A stretch of DNA of 64,000 nt from JACCZR01 sp035296565 (GCA_035296565.1 DATHAQ010000019.1:24178-88177), one strand, 5' to 3'. Positions 55,762 to 63,472 are shown, counted from the first letter of the stretch. Numbers and translations: made by a program. The notes: a model not told the origin generated them from the sequence alone.

Positions 55762-55941
55762 ATGGCCCGCACCCTGGTCCTGGTCGCGAGCCTGGCGCTC
55801 ATCGCGCTCCTCCTCTTCCTTACCCTGTCGGTGATGTTGCGGGAAGGGGTGACGTTCCTGGTCGTGGTCTCGCTCGGGCTGCTGGCCGTGCTGGGCTTCG
55901 GCGTGATCGGCGCACTGGCCTCGACACCTCCCGATGACTAA
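55762..55941 (+). CDS. Small two-TM membrane protein
   Basis: A 59-aa frame starting directly after the kelch stop (TAG-ATG), with hydrophobic segments LVLVASLALIALLLFLTLSV and FLVVVSLGLLAVLGFGVIGA. Its end overlaps the carboxypeptidase start by 8 nt. Tight packing supports a real gene; no family recognised. Confidence 0.65.
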   Translation: MARTLVLVASLALIALLLFLTLSVMLREGVTFLVVVSLGLLAVLGFGVIGALASTPPDD

Positions 55942-56947
55942 CCCACCGCCCGTTCCCAAGAGCGCGCTCCAGGGGGGCAAGCGGCGCCGGAGCAGGACAA
56001 AGGCGCTGGCCCTCGTGCTGCTCCTGCTTGCGCCGGTGGCGGTAGGAGCCGCCGCCGTTTACGTGCTGCTCGAGCGCGACCACAGCCGCTCGGTGCCCGT
56101 CGCCTCCGGCGGGCCGGCCGGCAGCTCGGCGCTCGTCTCCCAGACGCCCAAGACCCCGGTTCCGCCTGCCCCGCCGGCCGTCAGGCTCGACGGGGTCGAC
56201 GCGTTCCGCCTGCACTTTCGCCCACAGCCGCGGGCGGCGCTGCTCATCAACGTGGGAACGGGCGACGTGCTGTGGCGCCACAAGGCGCTCCAGCGCCTGC
56301 CCATCGCCAGCCTTACGAAGATCATGACCGCGATCCTGGTGGTCGAGAAGACCAAGGCCGACGAGCCCGTGCGCATCGGTCCCAGCGCGCTCAAGTACCA
56401 GGGCTCAGGCGTCGGGGTACTACCGCGCGGGCGCAAGGTTCCGGTGGAGCGCCTGATGCACGGTCTGCTGCTCGTCTCGGGCAACGACGCCGGGATCGCG
56501 CTCGCCGGCCACGTGTCGGGCAACGAGCGGCGCTTCGTGCGGCTGATGAACCGCCGCGCGCGGCGGCTGGGGCTGCACTGCACCCACTTCACCTCCGCCT
56601 ACGGCCTTCAGCGTGGCAACCGGTCCTGCGCGGCCGACCTCGCGGTGCTCACGCGGCTCGCCATGCGCGAGCCGCGCATACGCAAGATCGTGCGCAAGCG
56701 CCGGTCCAATCTCCGCTTCCCGGTCAAGGGGGGCCGGCTCTCGCTCTACACCACCAACCCGCTCATCCGGTCTGGCTTCCCGGGGGCGATCGGCCTCAAG
56801 ACCGGCTACACCCGGCCAGCCGGCCGCTGCCTCGTCGCGGTGGCCAGGCGCAACGGGAGAACCCTCGCGGCGATCCTGCTCAACTCGCCCGACCCGGGCA
56901 AGCAAGCCGCGAAGATGCTCAAGACGGGCTTCGGGCGCTCTCGATAG
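55934..56947 (+). CDS. D-alanyl-D-alanine carboxypeptidase (PBP5-type)
   Basis: A 337-aa penicillin-binding protein trimming peptidoglycan stem peptides. N-terminal membrane anchor (ALALVLLLLAPVAVGAAAVYVLL), Pro-rich linker, then catalytic motifs IASLTKIMTA (SxxK), LVSGNDAG (SxN) and GLKTGYTRPAG (KTG). Lacks a long C-terminal domain, so it is held by the N-terminal anchor. Confidence 0.93.
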   Translation: MTNPPPVPKSALQGGKRRRSRTKALALVLLLLAPVAVGAAAVYVLLERDHSRSVPVASGGPAGSSALVSQTPKTPVPPAPPAVRLDGVDAFRLHFRPQPRAALLINVGTGDVLWRHKALQRLPIASLTKIMTAILVVEKTKADEPVRIGPSALKYQGSGVGVLPRGRKVPVERLMHGLLLVSGNDAGIALAGHVSGNERRFVRLMNRRARRLGLHCTHFTSAYGLQRGNRSCAADLAVLTRLAMREPRIRKIVRKRRSNLRFPVKGGRLSLYTTNPLIRSGFPGAIGLKTGYTRPAGRCLVAVARRNGRTLAAILLNSPDPGKQAAKMLKTGFGRSR

Positions 56948-56985
56948 ACCGGCGGCCCGGCCTAACTCATGCGATGCTGGGCCGC

Positions 56986-57507
56986 ATGGAAGCTCATCAG
57001 ATGCCCGGCGGCGGCCAGCCCCCGGCCCCCGGTTGGTACGCAGACCCCTCGCAGCCGGGCGCCCAGCGCTGGTGGGACGGGACACAATGGACGCAGCAGA
57101 CCCACGCGCCCCAGGCCTCTTCGCCGATGGCGGCCGGGACCTACGTGCCCGACGCGAACGCCCGTCAGTGGGCCATGTTCGCCCACCTCTCGGCGCTGCT
57201 CGCCTCCCTGGTCGGCGGCCTGACCTTCATCGGCCCGCTGGTCATCTACCTGGTCAAGCGCGACGAGCATCCGTTCATCGCCGACCAAGCTCGGGAGGCG
57301 CTGAACTTCAACCTCTCGATGCTCATCTACAGCGTCGGCCTGGCGATCGTCTCCTTCGTGCTGACTCTCATCCTGATCGGGTTCCTGCTGTTCCTGCTGT
57401 TCATCCCGCTGGCGATCGCCTGGCTGGTGCTCACGATCATCGCCGCGATGAAGGCCAATGAGGGCGAGGCCTACCGCTACCCGGTCACCATTCGGATGGT
57501 GACCTGA
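56986..57507 (+). CDS. DUF2510-DUF4870 membrane protein
   Basis: A 173-aa protein: an N-terminal DUF2510 motif PGWYADPSQPGAQRWWDG then TQWTQQT, and a DUF4870 membrane domain with MFAHLSALLASLVGG, YLVKRDEHPFIADQAREALN and several hydrophobic segments, ending VTIRMVT. Function unknown in both families. ATG at 56974 or 57001 are alternatives. Confidence 0.85.
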   Translation: MEAHQMPGGGQPPAPGWYADPSQPGAQRWWDGTQWTQQTHAPQASSPMAAGTYVPDANARQWAMFAHLSALLASLVGGLTFIGPLVIYLVKRDEHPFIADQAREALNFNLSMLIYSVGLAIVSFVLTLILIGFLLFLLFIPLAIAWLVLTIIAAMKANEGEAYRYPVTIRMVT

Positions 57508-57532
57508 CCGCCGTCCTACAGTTGGCCCCAGC

Positions 57533-57605
57533 GGGGCCATAGCTCAGTTGGAAGAGCGCCTGCTTTGCAAGCAGGAGGTCGCCGGTTCGAGCCCGGCTGG
57601 CTCCA
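57533..57605 (+). tRNA. tRNA-Ala (anticodon TGC)
   Basis: Acceptor GGGGCCA pairs with TGGCTCC (one G-U), D-arm AGCTCAGTTGGAAGAGC, anticodon stem-loop CCTGCTTTGCAAGCAGG with TGC, and T-arm GCCGGTTCGAGCCCGGC. Discriminator A; no encoded CCA. Its 3' end borders a decayed recombinase, as at integration sites. Confidence 0.97.
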
Positions 57606-57634
57606 CTGGCGGAAACCCGCTTGTAGAGCGGAGT

Positions 57635-57790
57635 TCAGGTGGTCGGGGCAGCCGCGTCGGGGCGGGCGAGGTGGGTCGTGGAAGCGTTGTGGAAGCGCTC
57701 GCGACAGGCTTCATGGGTATACCGCTGAACGACGCATCCCGAGATGTCGCGCGGGAGGATCGCCGCGACGGTGATGCCAAGCTGCTAGCC
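57635..57790 (-). pseudogene. Decayed tyrosine-recombinase C-terminus
   Basis: The minus-strand frame between two stops reads GITVAAIL, nine residues, VQRYTHEACRER and ends TGA at 57635. It resembles the end of phage-type integrases (VAAILGHxxIxxTQRYTH), including the region of the nucleophile Tyr. Upstream catalytic boxes are absent. It lies 30 bp from the 3' end of tRNA-Ala. Confidence 0.45.
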
Positions 57791-57861
57791 GGCGTCGCCT
57801 GAGTCACTCTGCCGTGCCCCCAGATGTCGCTCCAGCGGGAGGAATGAACTCGTAGGGCGTC

Positions 57862-58614
57862 CTAGCTAAGAGATGCTGGCTTGGCCGGAGCGGGTGGACG
57901 CTCGTGGGTCCTGAGCGTGATCTCTGTGACGACGGCGGCTGCAATGTCCTCAATCAGCGCGATTTCCTCGCTCTTCCAGATGCGGGGCTCGTGGTCGATC
58001 ACGCACAGCGTGCCGATGGCCTGGCCATCGCGGGAGATCAGAGGGACCCCCAAGTACGCAATCACACCCAGGTCGCGGATTGCGAGGTTGTCGAGCAAGC
58101 GCTCATCCTCGCGGGCGTCGGCGACAATCACCGGCTCGCGAGCGACCACGACGTGCTGGCAGAAGGAGTGCGAAAGCGGTGTTTCGCGCGCTGTGGCCCA
58201 TGGTTCGGGTAGCCCGAGGCAGCTCTTGAAGAATTGGCGGTCGTGGTCGACGGCCGAGACCAGCGCGACCGGCGCATTCACGACCTTGGCCGCGAGTCTC
58301 GTTAGTCGGTCAAATGACTCCTCCGGAGGCGTGTCCAGCAGGGCCGCTTCGTGAAGCGCCGCCAGGCGCCCTGGCTCCGCGAGGGCCTTCGCGCGCTCGC
58401 TGGTTCCGGCTGAGCGGCCGCTTGCGCGCGAGGCGATGTCGGCGATCGTCAACTCGTCGTCGGGATCGCCCCGGCTGCCGGCCAGGGCTGCCAAACGCAG
58501 AATCGTTGCCTCACGCACGAACTGTGCCGCGCTTACCTCACTCCTGCGCGACTCCCGCTCCAGCATGGCCCACAGGTCTTCACCGAAGCGCACCGTGGTA
58601 GCCCGCATGCCCAT
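57862..58614 (-). CDS. Ribbon-helix-helix plus GAF domain protein
   Basis: A 250-aa protein. Residues 1-45 (MRATTVRFGEDLWAMLERES, AAQFVREATILRLAAL) look like a ribbon-helix-helix DNA-binding domain. Residues about 85-235 are a GAF domain of the PAS/cyclase-sensor type: LAALHEAALLDTPPEESFDR, FFKSCLGLPEPWA, SHSFCQHVVVAREPVIVADAREDERL, AYLGVPLISRDGQAIGTLCVID. A one-component sensor-regulator is the likely role. ATG at 58614 (or 58608). Confidence 0.8.
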   Translation of the reverse strand: MGMRATTVRFGEDLWAMLERESRRSEVSAAQFVREATILRLAALAGSRGDPDDELTIADIASRASGRSAGTSERAKALAEPGRLAALHEAALLDTPPEESFDRLTRLAAKVVNAPVALVSAVDHDRQFFKSCLGLPEPWATARETPLSHSFCQHVVVAREPVIVADAREDERLLDNLAIRDLGVIAYLGVPLISRDGQAIGTLCVIDHEPRIWKSEEIALIEDIAAAVVTEITLRTHERPPAPAKPASLS

Positions 58615-58679
58615 GCCGACAAGGGTAGTGAACGGGGCAGATGCGCCCCGATCAGATATCTCATGGCGGCTAGAACGGG

Positions 58680-58703
58680 GTTTAGACGCCAAACCCAGGG
58701 GTA
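58680..58703 (+). promoter_or_regulatory. Stress-sigma (SigB/SigF-type) promoter
   Basis: GTTT at 58680-58683, a 15-nt spacer, then GGGTA at 58699-58703 match the actinobacterial general-stress promoter GTTT-N15-GGGTA. It is 40 nt before the ATG of the membrane protein gene. A GATAGCGC direct repeat lies at the expected start of transcription. Confidence 0.6.
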
Positions 58704-58743
58704 GCGATAGCGCATCCGATAGCGCTACGGCAAGGAGTAACGC

Positions 58744-59565
58744 ATGGCAGCACTCAAGATCGTTGACTCACTCCAGACCGGCTTCGACGCTTTCTTCGCG
58801 TTCCTGCCGAACCTGCTCGCCTTCCTGGTCATCCTGGTGGTGGGCTTCGTCATCGCCAAGATCGTCTCGGCCGTCGTCCGCAAGGTCGCCCAGAAGGCGG
58901 GCTTGGATAAGGCGCTGCACGAGTCAGACGCCAAGCAGTACGTCGACCGAGTGATGCCTGATGCGTCGCCCTCGTCGGCCATCGGCAAGGTCTTCTTCTA
59001 CATCATCTTCATCTTTGTGCTCACGGCTGCGATCGGGGCTCTGAAGATCCCGGCCGTCACCGCGTTCATGAACCAGGTGCTCGCCTACCTGCCCAACGTG
59101 ATCGCGGCGATCGTGATCTTCGTGGTGGCTGCGGCCCTGGCCGGCGTCATCGCCGGTGGCGTCGCCAAGCTGCTCGGGGACACGCCCACCGGCAAGATCG
59201 TCGCCACCGCTGTCCCCGGGCTGGTGATGCTGATAGCCGTCTTCATGATCCTCAACCAGCTGCAGATCGCCCCCGAGATCGTGCAGATCACCTACACCGC
59301 TCTCGTTGCCACGGTCGCCCTCGCTTCGGCGCTGGCTTTCGGGCTCGGCGGACGCGAGGTGGCGGGCACGATGCTCAACGACGCCTACCGAAAGGGCCAG
59401 GAGCAGCGCGGCCAGGTTCGCCAGGACGTCGAGACCGGCAAGCGGCGCGGTCAGGAGCAGGCCGAGCGCGGCAAGCAGCGCGCCCAGGCCGAGGTCGGAA
59501 CTGACCGTCAGCCCGGCAACGGCGGACAGGGCGGCCCCTCCGGCGCCTACCGGGCAGAGGGCTGA
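58744..59565 (+). CDS. TM-helix-repeat (MscS-related/CmpX-like) membrane protein
   Basis: A 273-aa protein with about five hydrophobic segments carrying the conserved TM-helix repeat: FLPNLLAFLVILVVGFVIAK and YLPNVIAAIVIFVVAAALAG, each followed by a Lys/Gly stretch, and ALASALAFGLGGREVAG at the end of the membrane part. A Gln/Arg-rich soluble tail of about 55 residues follows. No MscS beta domain. GGAG lies before the ATG. The stress-type promoter suggests osmotic or envelope stress. Confidence 0.8.
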   Translation: MAALKIVDSLQTGFDAFFAFLPNLLAFLVILVVGFVIAKIVSAVVRKVAQKAGLDKALHESDAKQYVDRVMPDASPSSAIGKVFFYIIFIFVLTAAIGALKIPAVTAFMNQVLAYLPNVIAAIVIFVVAAALAGVIAGGVAKLLGDTPTGKIVATAVPGLVMLIAVFMILNQLQIAPEIVQITYTALVATVALASALAFGLGGREVAGTMLNDAYRKGQEQRGQVRQDVETGKRRGQEQAERGKQRAQAEVGTDRQPGNGGQGGPSGAYRAEG

Positions 59566-59570
59566 GCAGC

Positions 59571-59702
59571 ATGGCCCGAGAGAACGGGATAGGCAGCAAG
59601 GTCCTCGACCGCGACAGGAACAAGGTCGGCAAGCTGGAGGGCGCGACTCGAGAGCCTCGATGCAAGCACCCAGGGATAAGGCCCGGGCGAGGCGCGGCCT
59701 GA
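59571..59702 (+). CDS. Possible short PRC-barrel-like remnant or small protein
   Basis: A 43-aa frame 5 nt after the preceding gene: MARENGIGSKVLDRDRNKVG then KLEGATREP. SKVLDRDRNKVGKLEG recalls the first strands of PRC-barrel domains, but the rest is missing. It may be a truncated gene or a chance frame. Confidence 0.3.
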   Translation: MARENGIGSKVLDRDRNKVGKLEGATREPRCKHPGIRPGRGAA

Positions 59703-59891
59703 TGGACGATCGGTTGGGCTCGTAAGCCGCTTCAGCCCCGCCAATCTCCTTACGGCGCCAACCTCGCCGTGGCCTCCCGCGCCCTGATCCGATTCTCGCG
59801 CCCGACGCTCGCCGAGGTCAAGCGGCTCGCCCACCCGCCTGCGCGACGGGCTCAGGTCGGCGCTGCGCACGCACCTCGGAGGTAGGAGCCC

Positions 59892-60788
59892 ATGCTCGCC
59901 TACCTGCTCGGAATCGCTATCGCGCTGGCTTCGGCCAGCTCCTACAGCGTCGGCGTTCTCCTCCAGTCGCTGGAGGCCCGCGACGTCCCTGACACGGAGT
60001 CGCTCAAGCTCTCGCTGATCAAGAACCTGGTCTCGCGCAAGCGCTGGCTCATCGGCACCGTCTGCGTGATCCTCGGCTGGGTCCTGCAGGCCGCCGCCCT
60101 GGGCTTTGCGCCCTTGACCGTGGTCCAGCCCGCGCTCGCCGTCGGGCTCTTCGTGCTGCTGATCGCCGGCGAGCGGCTGTCGGACGAGTCTGTGGGCCGC
60201 CGCGAGGTTCTCGCGGTCCTTGCGATATCCGTCGGCGTGACGGGCCTCGGACTGGCTTCGCCCAAGGGCGCCGAAGGTGGTTCGGCGGCACCCATCGTCA
60301 TCGGTCCGGCGCTTGCGCTCTTGGCCATCGCTGCGCTCTCGCCCTATCTGCTGCAGGGCCGCAAGCTGCCTGTGCTCGTTGTTGTTAGCGCCGGCTTGGC
60401 CTACGCCTGTTCGGGCTTCATGACCAAGTTCGTAGCGGACTCGTTCTCGGAGGCGAACGTCGTTGCAGGAGTTGCCTGGCTGGGGGGTACCATCCTCGCC
60501 GCCGTAGTCGGACTCGTGAGCGAGATGACCGCTCTCCAGCGGCGCTCCGCCGTGCAGGTGTTCCCCGGCGTGCTCGTCATCCAGATCGTCCTCGCGGTTC
60601 TGCTCGCGCCCGTCTTGGCGGGCGAGAAGTGGAGCACCAATCCGCTCCTGCTGGCGGTCTTGGGCGCGTCGCTCGTGATCCTTGCCGGGGGCACCGCCGT
60701 TCTAGCTAGCGCCGGTGCCGTGGCCGCGGTGGTGGATTCGGACGGCAATGCGCATACGCCGCCGGTGGCCGAGCCCGCCACTCCTTGA
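59892..60788 (+). CDS. DMT/NIPA-like multi-pass transporter-type protein
   Basis: A 298-aa protein with nine to ten hydrophobic segments in an EamA/NIPA-like layout: ALASASSYSVGVLLQSLEA, GWVLQAAALGFAPLTVVQPA, LAVGLFVLLIAGERLSDESV, then a second half GLAYACSGFMTKFVADSF and QVFPGVLVIQIVLAVLLAPV. The QPAL-LAVGL stretch is typical of these proteins. Transported substrate unknown. ATG with GGAGGTAGGAG upstream. Confidence 0.82.
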   Translation: MLAYLLGIAIALASASSYSVGVLLQSLEARDVPDTESLKLSLIKNLVSRKRWLIGTVCVILGWVLQAAALGFAPLTVVQPALAVGLFVLLIAGERLSDESVGRREVLAVLAISVGVTGLGLASPKGAEGGSAAPIVIGPALALLAIAALSPYLLQGRKLPVLVVVSAGLAYACSGFMTKFVADSFSEANVVAGVAWLGGTILAAVVGLVSEMTALQRRSAVQVFPGVLVIQIVLAVLLAPVLAGEKWSTNPLLLAVLGASLVILAGGTAVLASAGAVAAVVDSDGNAHTPPVAEPATP

Positions 60789-60798
60789 CGAGGCCTGC

Positions 60799-60845
60799 GG
60801 GGGCGTAGCTGCAGGTGGTTGCTGGTTCGAGCCCAGCACCGCCCA
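60799..60845 (+). pseudogene. Decayed tRNA lacking the anticodon arm
   Basis: GGGGGCG-TA-GCTG-CAGGTGG resembles a tRNA 5' half, and GCTGG-TTCGAGC-CCAGC is an intact T-arm followed by ACCGCCCA. The anticodon arm is missing and the acceptor strands no longer pair fully. It is not a copy of the tRNA-Ala at 57533. Confidence 0.5.
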
Positions 60846-60880
60846 CCGCCCGGAGGACCCGGTGCGGCCCAGCATGCGAC

Positions 60881-61066
60881 CTAGCGCCTGGCCCCCTGGC
60901 GGCGGGAGCGCGAGGTATGGAAGGCGCACTGGCGGTGGAAGAGGTCCCCGTAGAGGCAGACGCCGTCTTCCTGGCGGCGGACGGGTTTCGAGCAGGCGAC
61001 GCACGTGCCGCCCTCCGGGTAGGGGGCGCTTGGGATCGAGCTGGAGCCCAGGCGAGTCTGGCGCAT
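60881..61066 (-). CDS. Small zinc-finger-like protein
   Basis: A 61-aa frame with GGTCVACSKPVRRQEDGVCL and YGDLFHRQCAFH: C-x2-C, then Cys, then H-x2-C with a final His, suitable for a treble-clef zinc site. Start taken at the ATG before RQTRLGSSS; a longer frame to 61144 exists. Unrecognised family; isolated in a low-density region. Confidence 0.5.
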   Translation of the reverse strand: MRQTRLGSSSIPSAPYPEGGTCVACSKPVRRQEDGVCLYGDLFHRQCAFHTSRSRRQGARR

Positions 61067-61258
61067 GCGAGTTTTCCAGCGGTGACGTTCAGAGGGTCCC
61101 GATCGCCCCTGCGACGGCGTCTGTCCCTTGCCTGGCTGATGCACCCTCGTCGCATGGTTTCCCCCGCGCGGTGGCGCTGAGGAGAAGGATTACCCTGGCG
61201 GATGCAGGCGACACGTGGCCCGGCCGGTCGCAGCCCAGGCGGTCGGGCGCGACGCGGC

Positions 61259-61620
61259 CTAGTGGTCCACCTCGAGCCATACTTCGTTGCCATCGGCACG
61301 GCGCTTGATCCCCCCGCGGTCGGCATCCTGTTAACGAGAACCAGACCCCAGCCGCCTTCCTTGCCGGCTGGGGGTGGGCCGTGCCATCTGAACCTGGGCC
61401 CGCCGCTTCGGACGACCAGCCGAGCCATCCCCGCCAGCCAGGTCAGCTCAAGCTCCGCGGGCGGCTCGCCGTGGCGAACGGCGTTCGGGACCGTCGACAG
61501 CAAAGCCAAAGTCTCCCGCGCCCGGTCCGGCAGGTGCCGGTCAACGTCGCGTAGAACGGCTCGAACCGCCGGAAGGGGAAGTCCCGGAGTTACGCCGAGG
61601 GTGTGTGTATCGCTGGCCAT
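61259..61620 (-). pseudogene. Frameshifted HATPase_c anti-sigma-type kinase
   Basis: The frame from ATG 61620 gives PDRARETLALLSTVPNAVRHG (N-box, two residues short and without the usual Glu), then GPPPAGKEGGWGLVLVNRM (G2 box). Near 61318-61326 the match moves to the +1 frame, which reads DRGGIKRRADGNEVWLEVDH and stops at 61259, the expected RsbW/SpoIIAB-like C-terminus. One missing base explains the break. It starts 5 nt after the upstream small gene. Confidence 0.65.
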
Positions 61621-61625
61621 GGCTC

Positions 61626-61909
61626 TCAGTCGTGCGAATCCTCGAGGCCGGGATACCGGTGACCCCTCCTGCCGACCTCGTGGCCATTCAGCCAGACTCG
61701 CCCGCCACCCGCGCCCGGCTTCTCGTCAGACTGGGCGAGCCAGGCTCGAAGAGCGGCGATCTCCTCGCCCGTGACCCGCAGCCGGGCGTAGGCACCGATC
61801 TCGTTCGGCGTGCCGATCTCTGCACGCCAGTCCTCGCTCAGCTTCACCTGCTCGTTAGTGCAGCATCCAACTGCAGGAACGCCGCATCGCGCTCGGTGAC
61901 CATCGCCAT
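61626..61909 (-). pseudogene. Small unknown-family protein, copy 1 (frameshifted)
   Basis: From ATG 61909 the frame reads MAMVTERDAAFLQLDAAL, then shifts by one base near 61855 to NEQVKLSEDWRAEIGTPNEI, GAYARLRVTGEEIAALRAWL and GGRVWLNGHEVG. The joined product would be 95 aa and aligns along its length with the 94-aa protein at 63472-63756. Function unknown. Lies just upstream of the HATPase remnant, likely one operon. Confidence 0.6.
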
Positions 61910-62266
61910 CGCCTTCCGACCTCTCTAGAGGAGCGCGTGAAGGAAAGAGGGTGAGACCCAACCCGCGATCGGTCGCTACGGACACTAGTCCTTTCGGGGA
62001 CGCGACCGGCGGGGCGACCAGGGAGCCTTGTCTCGCGCCACCCGAGTGCTGGATCGGTGAACTCGTTGTCCCCTTTCACTTGCTGGACCGGCGCAATCCA
62101 ATCAAGGCGATAGCGGTCGTCAGGCGCGCTCTGCTGCGCTCGCCGCGGGCACTCAGGCGCCAGATTCGGCTGGTCCAACGTAGCCTCGGCCGGCCTCTAG
62201 GAGTGCTCTCCGTAGCTGTCGGGCAACCAGCAAGGACACTGTTGACGAAAGAACGAGGAGACGGAC
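61910..62266. other. Non-coding stretch between divergent small genes
   Basis: No convincing gene. Its left end (61930-61985) shares a leader-like block with the region upstream of the second family copy: GGTCTCAC, a CT-rich run, TTCCTT, CGCGC and AGAGAGG in the same order. The right end carries the ribosome-binding site of the gene at 62267. Confidence 0.4.
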
Positions 62267-62464
62267 ATGGCAACAGCGACTGAACTTGGACAGGCGGGCC
62301 TCCAGGGCTGGCGCCAAAAGGTGGCGGACGGCATCTCCCGACCAGTCGCAGACCGTGCACCTCTCGAGGAGGAGCAGGTACGGGCCATCATCGGGGCTGC
62401 GTTCTTCGTCTTGTCAGTGGTCTACGTCGTCAAGACGATCTCCACGGCTGCGCGCAAAGGTTGA
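62267..62464 (+). CDS. Small membrane protein
   Basis: A 65-aa protein with an amphipathic N-terminus (ELGQAGLQGWRQKVADGISR) and one membrane segment (VRAIIGAAFFVLSVVYVVKTI) ending in a short basic tail. GAGGAGACGGAC before the ATG is a good ribosome-binding site. Unrecognised family. Confidence 0.65.
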   Translation: MATATELGQAGLQGWRQKVADGISRPVADRAPLEEEQVRAIIGAAFFVLSVVYVVKTISTAARKG

Positions 62465-62565
62465 GTCGTTAACGGGCTTGGCGCTCGCGCGCGAGAAGCA
62501 GTAGCCGCCGTCGGTGCTCTCGTGAAAGGCGCTCTTCAGCGAGTGACAGAAGGCTCTCCGGCGGC

Positions 62566-62632
62566 CCAGCGGATCGCGGCCCGATATGTCCCTCTGTGCG
62601 ACGCTCGGCTAGTGCAGCGGTATCCGGTGGCC
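62566..62632. repeat. Imperfect direct repeat, copy A
   Basis: About 67 bp beginning AGCGGATCGC, with CCGATAT, GTGCGACGCTC and TGCAGCGGTA in order. A similar block lies at 63153-63223; by eye roughly three quarters of positions agree. Both are outside convincing genes. Confidence 0.6.
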
Positions 62633-62666
62633 GCACGAGCGCCGGCGAGTCGCTCCAGGGCCTGCC

Positions 62667-62876
62667 CTAGAAGCCCGCGCGCCCGCCAGTGTCTACAACA
62701 TGCGTCACTTGGCTGAGTCGGATCCAGACCTGCCGGCCCTGGCCGCTCACCTCGAACGACGTCCAGCCCTCCTCGCTGTCAAGGCCGGCTGCGAGGCTGT
62801 TCATCACCGCCTCGGCGCTCTCGCCTTCGACGACGACGTTCGCCCCGCTCGTGAGGTGAACCTCCACCCGCGCCAT
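62667..62876 (-). CDS. Small hypothetical protein
   Basis: A 69-aa protein: MARVEVHLTSGANVVVEGES, AEAVMNSLAAGLDSEEGWTS and VWIRLSQVTHVVDT. The alternating beta pattern with a final beta strand suggests a compact fold. Unrecognised family. No strong ribosome-binding site. Confidence 0.55.
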   Translation of the reverse strand: MARVEVHLTSGANVVVEGESAEAVMNSLAAGLDSEEGWTSFEVSGQGRQVWIRLSQVTHVVDTGGRAGF

Positions 62877-63274
62877 CGTCAGGAGGCATCGCGGCGCCGA
62901 GGCACAGTTTGCTCACGCACCATTGGCTCCGCCGCTGGGAGGCACAGGTCGATCCTGCGCCGGCTCCGGTCCGAAGGGGTTGCCACAGGAGGTACGAGTC
63001 TAGGAGGGGAGATCTCAACTGCTCCGCAGCTCGTTCTTTGAGTACACCCAGCCCGGCACGAGGGTTCGGCGAAGATTTCCGCCTATCGCCCCCCGCTCCT
63101 ACGATGCGGGCGCGGCACTGCCCGGAGCGGCCTTGGCGGTAGCCGGAAGCCGGGCTAGCGGATCGCCAGCCCGATATTCCCTCAGTGCGACGCTCAGATC
63201 CTGCAGCGGTACTGGTGGGCAGCGTAAGGACCGTCTCGCCTGTCGCCCCTGTAGAGCGATGGCACGCGGTCTCG
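62877..63274. other. Low-coding stretch containing repeat copy B
   Basis: About 400 bp with no supported gene. Long minus-strand frames here are rich in Ser, Arg and Gly with no motif. The only structure seen is the second copy of the direct repeat. Confidence 0.4.
63153..63223. repeat. Imperfect direct repeat, copy B
   Basis: Begins TAGCGGATCGC and carries CCGATAT, TCCCTC, GTGCGACGCTC and TGCAGCGGTA in the same order and near-equal spacing as copy A, about 590 bp away. Confidence 0.6.
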
Positions 63275-63472
63275 TCAGTCGTGCGTCTGCGCGAGGTGGG
63301 TAAAGCGCGGATCTGTCCCGCCGCGCTCGCGGCCGTTGAGCCAGGCACGGCCCCCAACCCGGGTGGGCAGGTTGCGACGCGCCCGGTTGGCCTGCCCTAC
63401 CCGGCGATCGCCCTGGGCGCGGTGTAGCTCGCCCCGTCGCCGTGCAGCGCCGTCTCGCTCTCTGGTCTTCAT
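63275..63472 (-). CDS. Small unknown-family protein, copy 3 (short or degenerate)
   Basis: A 65-aa very basic frame whose C-terminal half GGRAWLNGRERGGTDPRFTH matches the end of copy 1 (GGRVWLNGHEVG). The N-terminal half does not match. Its ATG overlaps the stop of copy 2 by one base, suggesting coupling or a duplication scar. Confidence 0.4.
   Translation of the reverse strand: MKTRERDGAARRRGELHRAQGDRRVGQANRARRNLPTRVGGRAWLNGRERGGTDPRFTHLAQTHD

Noticed and set aside
57494..57850. Open frames on both strands across tRNA-Ala
   Set aside because: The stretches through the tRNA are translations of the tRNA itself, a well-known source of spurious proteins.
57533..60845. tRNA-Ala and the tRNA remnant as matching attachment sites
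   Set aside because: Their T-arms are similar as all tRNAs are, but acceptor sequences differ, so they are not a direct repeat of one site.
60706..61620. A 304-aa frame running on from the HATPase region
   Set aside because: After the G2 box it leaves the family match, crosses a tRNA remnant in antisense and becomes low complexity; the true end is in another frame at 61259.
62779..63357. A 192-aa Ser/Arg/Gly-rich minus-strand frame
   Set aside because: Overlaps the better-supported 69-aa gene and the direct repeat, with no domain signature.
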